Shown here: in pieces, positions 60,999 to 64,000 of the stretch
How the letters are laid out: each line of letters starts with the position of its first letter
Numbering within the stretch: position 1 is the first letter of the stretch
Assembly (NCBI GenBank): GCA_902651635.1
Contig: CACRSC010000002.1
Location: 62,001 to 126,000, forward strand
DNA length: 64,000 nucleotides
Origin: Mastigamoeba balamuthi
Lineage: Eukaryota > Evosea > Mastigamoebida > Mastigamoebidae
Direction of reading: 5' to 3'
Made by a program: the position numbers and the translations under genes
Notes under the pieces: model-generated
Seen by the model: the letters and a program-made list of their open reading frames with translations, nothing else
Told to the model about the DNA's origin: nothing
The model's database searches: none

Positions 60999-61994
60999 TC
61001 GACTGCTCGACAGGCGGTGCGCGTGCGCTCTGGGCGACAAACAGCCGTTGTGAGTGCTGCTGAAAAACTCAACAGCCAGTACCTGTTTGTGATCTGTGAC
61101 GTTGCTGTGCACCTTAGTTCTGATCGCACTTGGTTTTCACTTTATGACGTAACGACTGCACCACCCCGACATCGCCGAAGGGCTACTCTCTATCTCCTGT
61201 GGCTCCCCAGGGACCTCGGTGCTTCAGCCTAGGATCAATGACATCAAAGGAGGGTTTCTCCTGGTGCCTTGAACTCAAGTGGTCGGACCACACGTGACTG
61301 CGAGTTGAGGAAGGTGTCCAGTTGCGATACCATTCAGGACCGTTCAGCTCTCCTTGATGGAAAATGACATCGGAGAGCATGTGTCGAATTACTGTCTCTG
61401 CTCAGAGCAGTCTTGTCAACTGCAATGCTGCTGCTTACAGTTCATTGTGGGTACCACCCCATGTGCTCATGTGCTCATGAATTCAACATGCTGGCGCTGT
61501 GACTCGCACCAGCTGTCACGTCCACGCCCTGTGGTGCTCTTTGGCATTGTTCACATGATGCCCGAGTAGGCCAAAGAGATTTCCAAAAACAAGAACTTGC
61601 TTCTGGACAAGACATTTGCTCTTCCGATGACCAATCATACATTATTGGAAAATGAAATTGCCCGATGAGTAGATGATAAGGCCTCACCATACCACCATGT
61701 CAGCGGCCCCGAGAAGCCATTGTCACTACCCCAGTTCAGCATCGCCTGCCGCCCCCCAGTTCCCGCCCTCACGCCGCCACTGAGCAGATACGCAAATCAG
61801 AATGACTTTGAGGGATTGGTGGACAGGTCGTCAGCAAAAATACTTGACTTTGGCGAGAACTCCACACCCGGGGTGACATCCAGGCCAAAGGTCTTCGGCG
61901 ACATCCCAGGGGGAAACCTCCCATCCACAGAGCACCCAGGCAACAGACAGGAGACCCTCGTTTTCCAGCTGCCGTCACCGTGCACCCCACTGAG
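60999..61994. other. Intergenic region upstream of gene D
   Basis: No gene is recognised. It separates the divergent promoters of the GPI-type gene (minus) and gene D (plus) and shows no conserved element that I can identify. Confidence 0.4.
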
Positions 61995-64000
61995 ATGTGC
62001 ACCAGCAGCCCCATCATCAAGGCCACTCTCTCTCTCCTTGCCACGCTGGCCCTCCTTCTGGTCTCTGCTTCGTACGCCTCCCCTCATGTCCCTGACTTTG
62101 CTGATGCCTGTGCTGCCTGTGCTACCTGGGCGCACGGGCAGCTCCACACGTTCTGACGCGAACTGCATCTTTTTAAGGGAACATTGGAAAATAAGAGAGA
62201 ATGGGAGGAAAACCGACATTATTGATAGAAGCGCACCTCTGTGGAAATCGGACACATCCTGGAAAGGGGAGAGGGGCAGGGAACTGCTGTTAGTGATGGG
62301 CTGCTAGGCTGTGACGGCCCTGGATCCTGACTTCAAAATTCCCAACCGCCCGCCGTTTTCTCAGAAGTAGCTCCCACCATCATTGATGATGTGTTTCTCA
62401 CCATTTGCAACAACTTCTCGCTCCTTCGCCCCTCTCCCCACGCAGGGCTTTGCAGTGGCCCGGGAGCACCAAGGCAAGCACACTGGCGGACGGCTGGGCC
62501 AGTGTGCACTTCACGCAGGTGCCATACAGGTTCGCCCTGGGCTCTCACGTGGCGTTGGGCCACGTCACTGGCATGGCGCTCACTGACATCGTTGTCACCA
62601 CAAAGAACTCGTCACTGCCACACCGCGTCATCACGTTCCTGCTCTTCACGGGGAACCACACGATCATCGATGACTTCAGGTCAATGCTCCTCAGCAGCCT
62701 CGCCACCAATGGCGAGGGCGCCTACATCACCAGTGCCGACACCACGTGCGACGGCCTCTGGGTGACCGATGTCGATGGCGACGCCTACGCCGATGTGGTG
62801 CTGTCGGCGGGCAACAAGGGCCACACATTTGTCGTCTGGGGCTGCAACAGGACGGCGTTCCCCACGTACATCAACGCCAACAACTGCACGTCAGTCGACA
62901 GCGTGGCCATGGGCGTCGGGGACATCAATGCTGACGGGCACGCAGACCTGTTCACCCACACGAGTGTCATCCTTGGGGGCGCCGACAGGGCACTGTCGAC
63001 AAGACTGCCACTGGTCCTGCAGGATGGCGAGTCGATCAGCACGGTGGCACCAGTGGGCGACATCAACGGCTATGGCATTGTCGACACAGCACTTGGCATT
63101 ATGCACAAAGTCAGCAGTCTGTTCGACATATACGAGCTCGTCGTCATGTTTGGCAACAGCTCCAACATGGCTTCGGGCTCCGCCGGCATCAACGTCACCG
63201 AGTTCGGTGGGTTCAGTGCCAGCGATAACTGGATGTCGCTGAGCGTCAGCAGAGACTTCGACATTACTGGCAACTCTGTCGACGACATGCTGCTGGTGAC
63301 ACTGGACATGAACAACTACATCTTCGCTGGTTGGCACGGAATGCCCACGCAGGTCTGGCAGAGGGCCACTGCTAACGTGACCATCCTTAATGACATTACG
63401 ACCTCTTATGGATTCGGCACCTTGGCCGTGGGGGCCTCTACTAGAGACATCAATGCCGACGGGCACGCGGACATCGCAATGGCATTTCCTCGGTCCAACA
63501 CACGTGCATACCTCTCTGTGATTCTGGGGCCGATCATCGAGACACAGATGTCGCTCAGTGATGTAGATGGAACTAGTGTCATCGCTCTCGAGATGGTGAC
63601 TATCGAGGAGAACGACAGTGTTGTCGCTGCGGTGGGTGACTTCAATGGCGACGGGCTCTCAGACCTCTTCATTCTGTCATTGCATGCGTACAGCTACGAG
63701 TCCGAGACAATGGAGCACGTCGACGACATGGGGCGCCTCTACGTGCTCTATGGCAGCCACTCGAAGCAGTGGCCCTCGTTCCCCTTCAGCCTCGAGTCGG
63801 TTCATAGCAGCTCACAGGCCAGTAGCAGAGCGGTCGGCCTCACCGTGGCCACGACGGTCCTGAAGGCAGGCTTCGGGAGCTTTGCTCATGGAATTGGGGA
63901 CTCGGACGGCGACTCTGTGCCAGACGTTCTCATCTTGGCCCCCAAGGTGCTGCCCAAGGCCAGAGGCATGCAGCCTGGCAAGCACCTCATCATCTCGGGA
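61995..64000 (+). CDS. FG-GAP receptor gene copy D, 5' part, runs off the window
   Basis: Exon 1 is 61995-62071 (signal peptide MCTSSPIIKATLSLLATLAL) with a phase-2 GTACGC donor. Exon 2 starts at 62446 after CCCCACGCAG and stays open for 518 codons to the window end. It reads ALQWPGSTKASTLADGWASV, then FG-GAP repeats such as DVDGDAYADVVLSAGNKG and VGDINADGHADLF. It is closest to copy C (shared TNGEGAYITSAD and AFPxYxxAxNC stretches). Several Ca-loop positions are altered and the third base of many codons is less GC-biased than in A-C. The He_PIG, TM and ART domains would lie beyond the window, so their presence is inferred. Confidence 0.75.

Overview
The window is nuclear DNA of a eukaryote. 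Genes are split by short introns (about 50-370 bp), several proteins carry signal peptides and single membrane-spanning segments, the tRNAs are eukaryotic in type, and DNA-transposon debris is present. Coding DNA is very GC-rich, while transposon-bearing and intergenic islands are AT-rich. The gene set (transmembrane FG-GAP and cysteine-rich receptor-like proteins, an arrestin-like protein, a Yip1-family protein) suggests a free-living unicellular protist. I cannot name the species. Assignments rest on reading motifs by eye; no database search was run.

Layout. 1-8.4 kb: AT-rich, with a Tc1/mariner remnant fused to the 5' piece of an FG-GAP gene, two copies of a 36-bp-TIR MITE, a decayed transposase region and tRNA-Leu(CAG). 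8.4-19.9 kb: two FG-GAP/ADP-ribosyltransferase (ART) genes in head-to-head inverted duplication (A minus, B plus; B is frame-disrupted) around a SSAT-like N-acetyltransferase. 20-25 kb: a second decayed transposase of the same family as the first, repetitive ORFs and a second tRNA-Leu(CAG). 25.4-32.7 kb: a third FG-GAP/ART gene (C) followed upstream by two more SSAT paralogues. 33-36.7 kb: two small zinc-motif genes and a Yip1-family (YIPF1/2) gene. 37-47 kb: three tandem cysteine-rich receptor-like genes. 47.2 kb: tRNA-Lys(CTT). 47.5-52.6 kb: a 13-exon gene encoding a type I restriction HsdR-like motor joined to a helical, armadillo-like region. 52.8-55.6 kb: a fourth cysteine-rich receptor, on the minus strand. 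55.8-59.4 kb: an arrestin-like gene surrounded by opposite-strand arrestin fragments. 59.4-61 kb: a secreted, probably GPI-anchored cysteine-rich protein. 62-64 kb: a fourth FG-GAP gene (D), running off the window.

Main themes. First, a family of predicted receptors with a signal peptide, an integrin-alpha-like FG-GAP ectodomain, a cadherin-like domain, one TM helix and a cytoplasmic PARP-type ART with an apparently intact H-Y-E triad. Second, a cluster of four receptors with CxCxCGxxDPDC repeats that share a short cytoplasmic PRPLN-type motif. Both families show mosaic identity between copies, including introns, which points to gene conversion. Third, an intron-rich eukaryotic HsdR-like protein, which is unexpected. 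The 5' splice sites of this genome appear to prefer GTGCGC-like sequences over GTAAGT.
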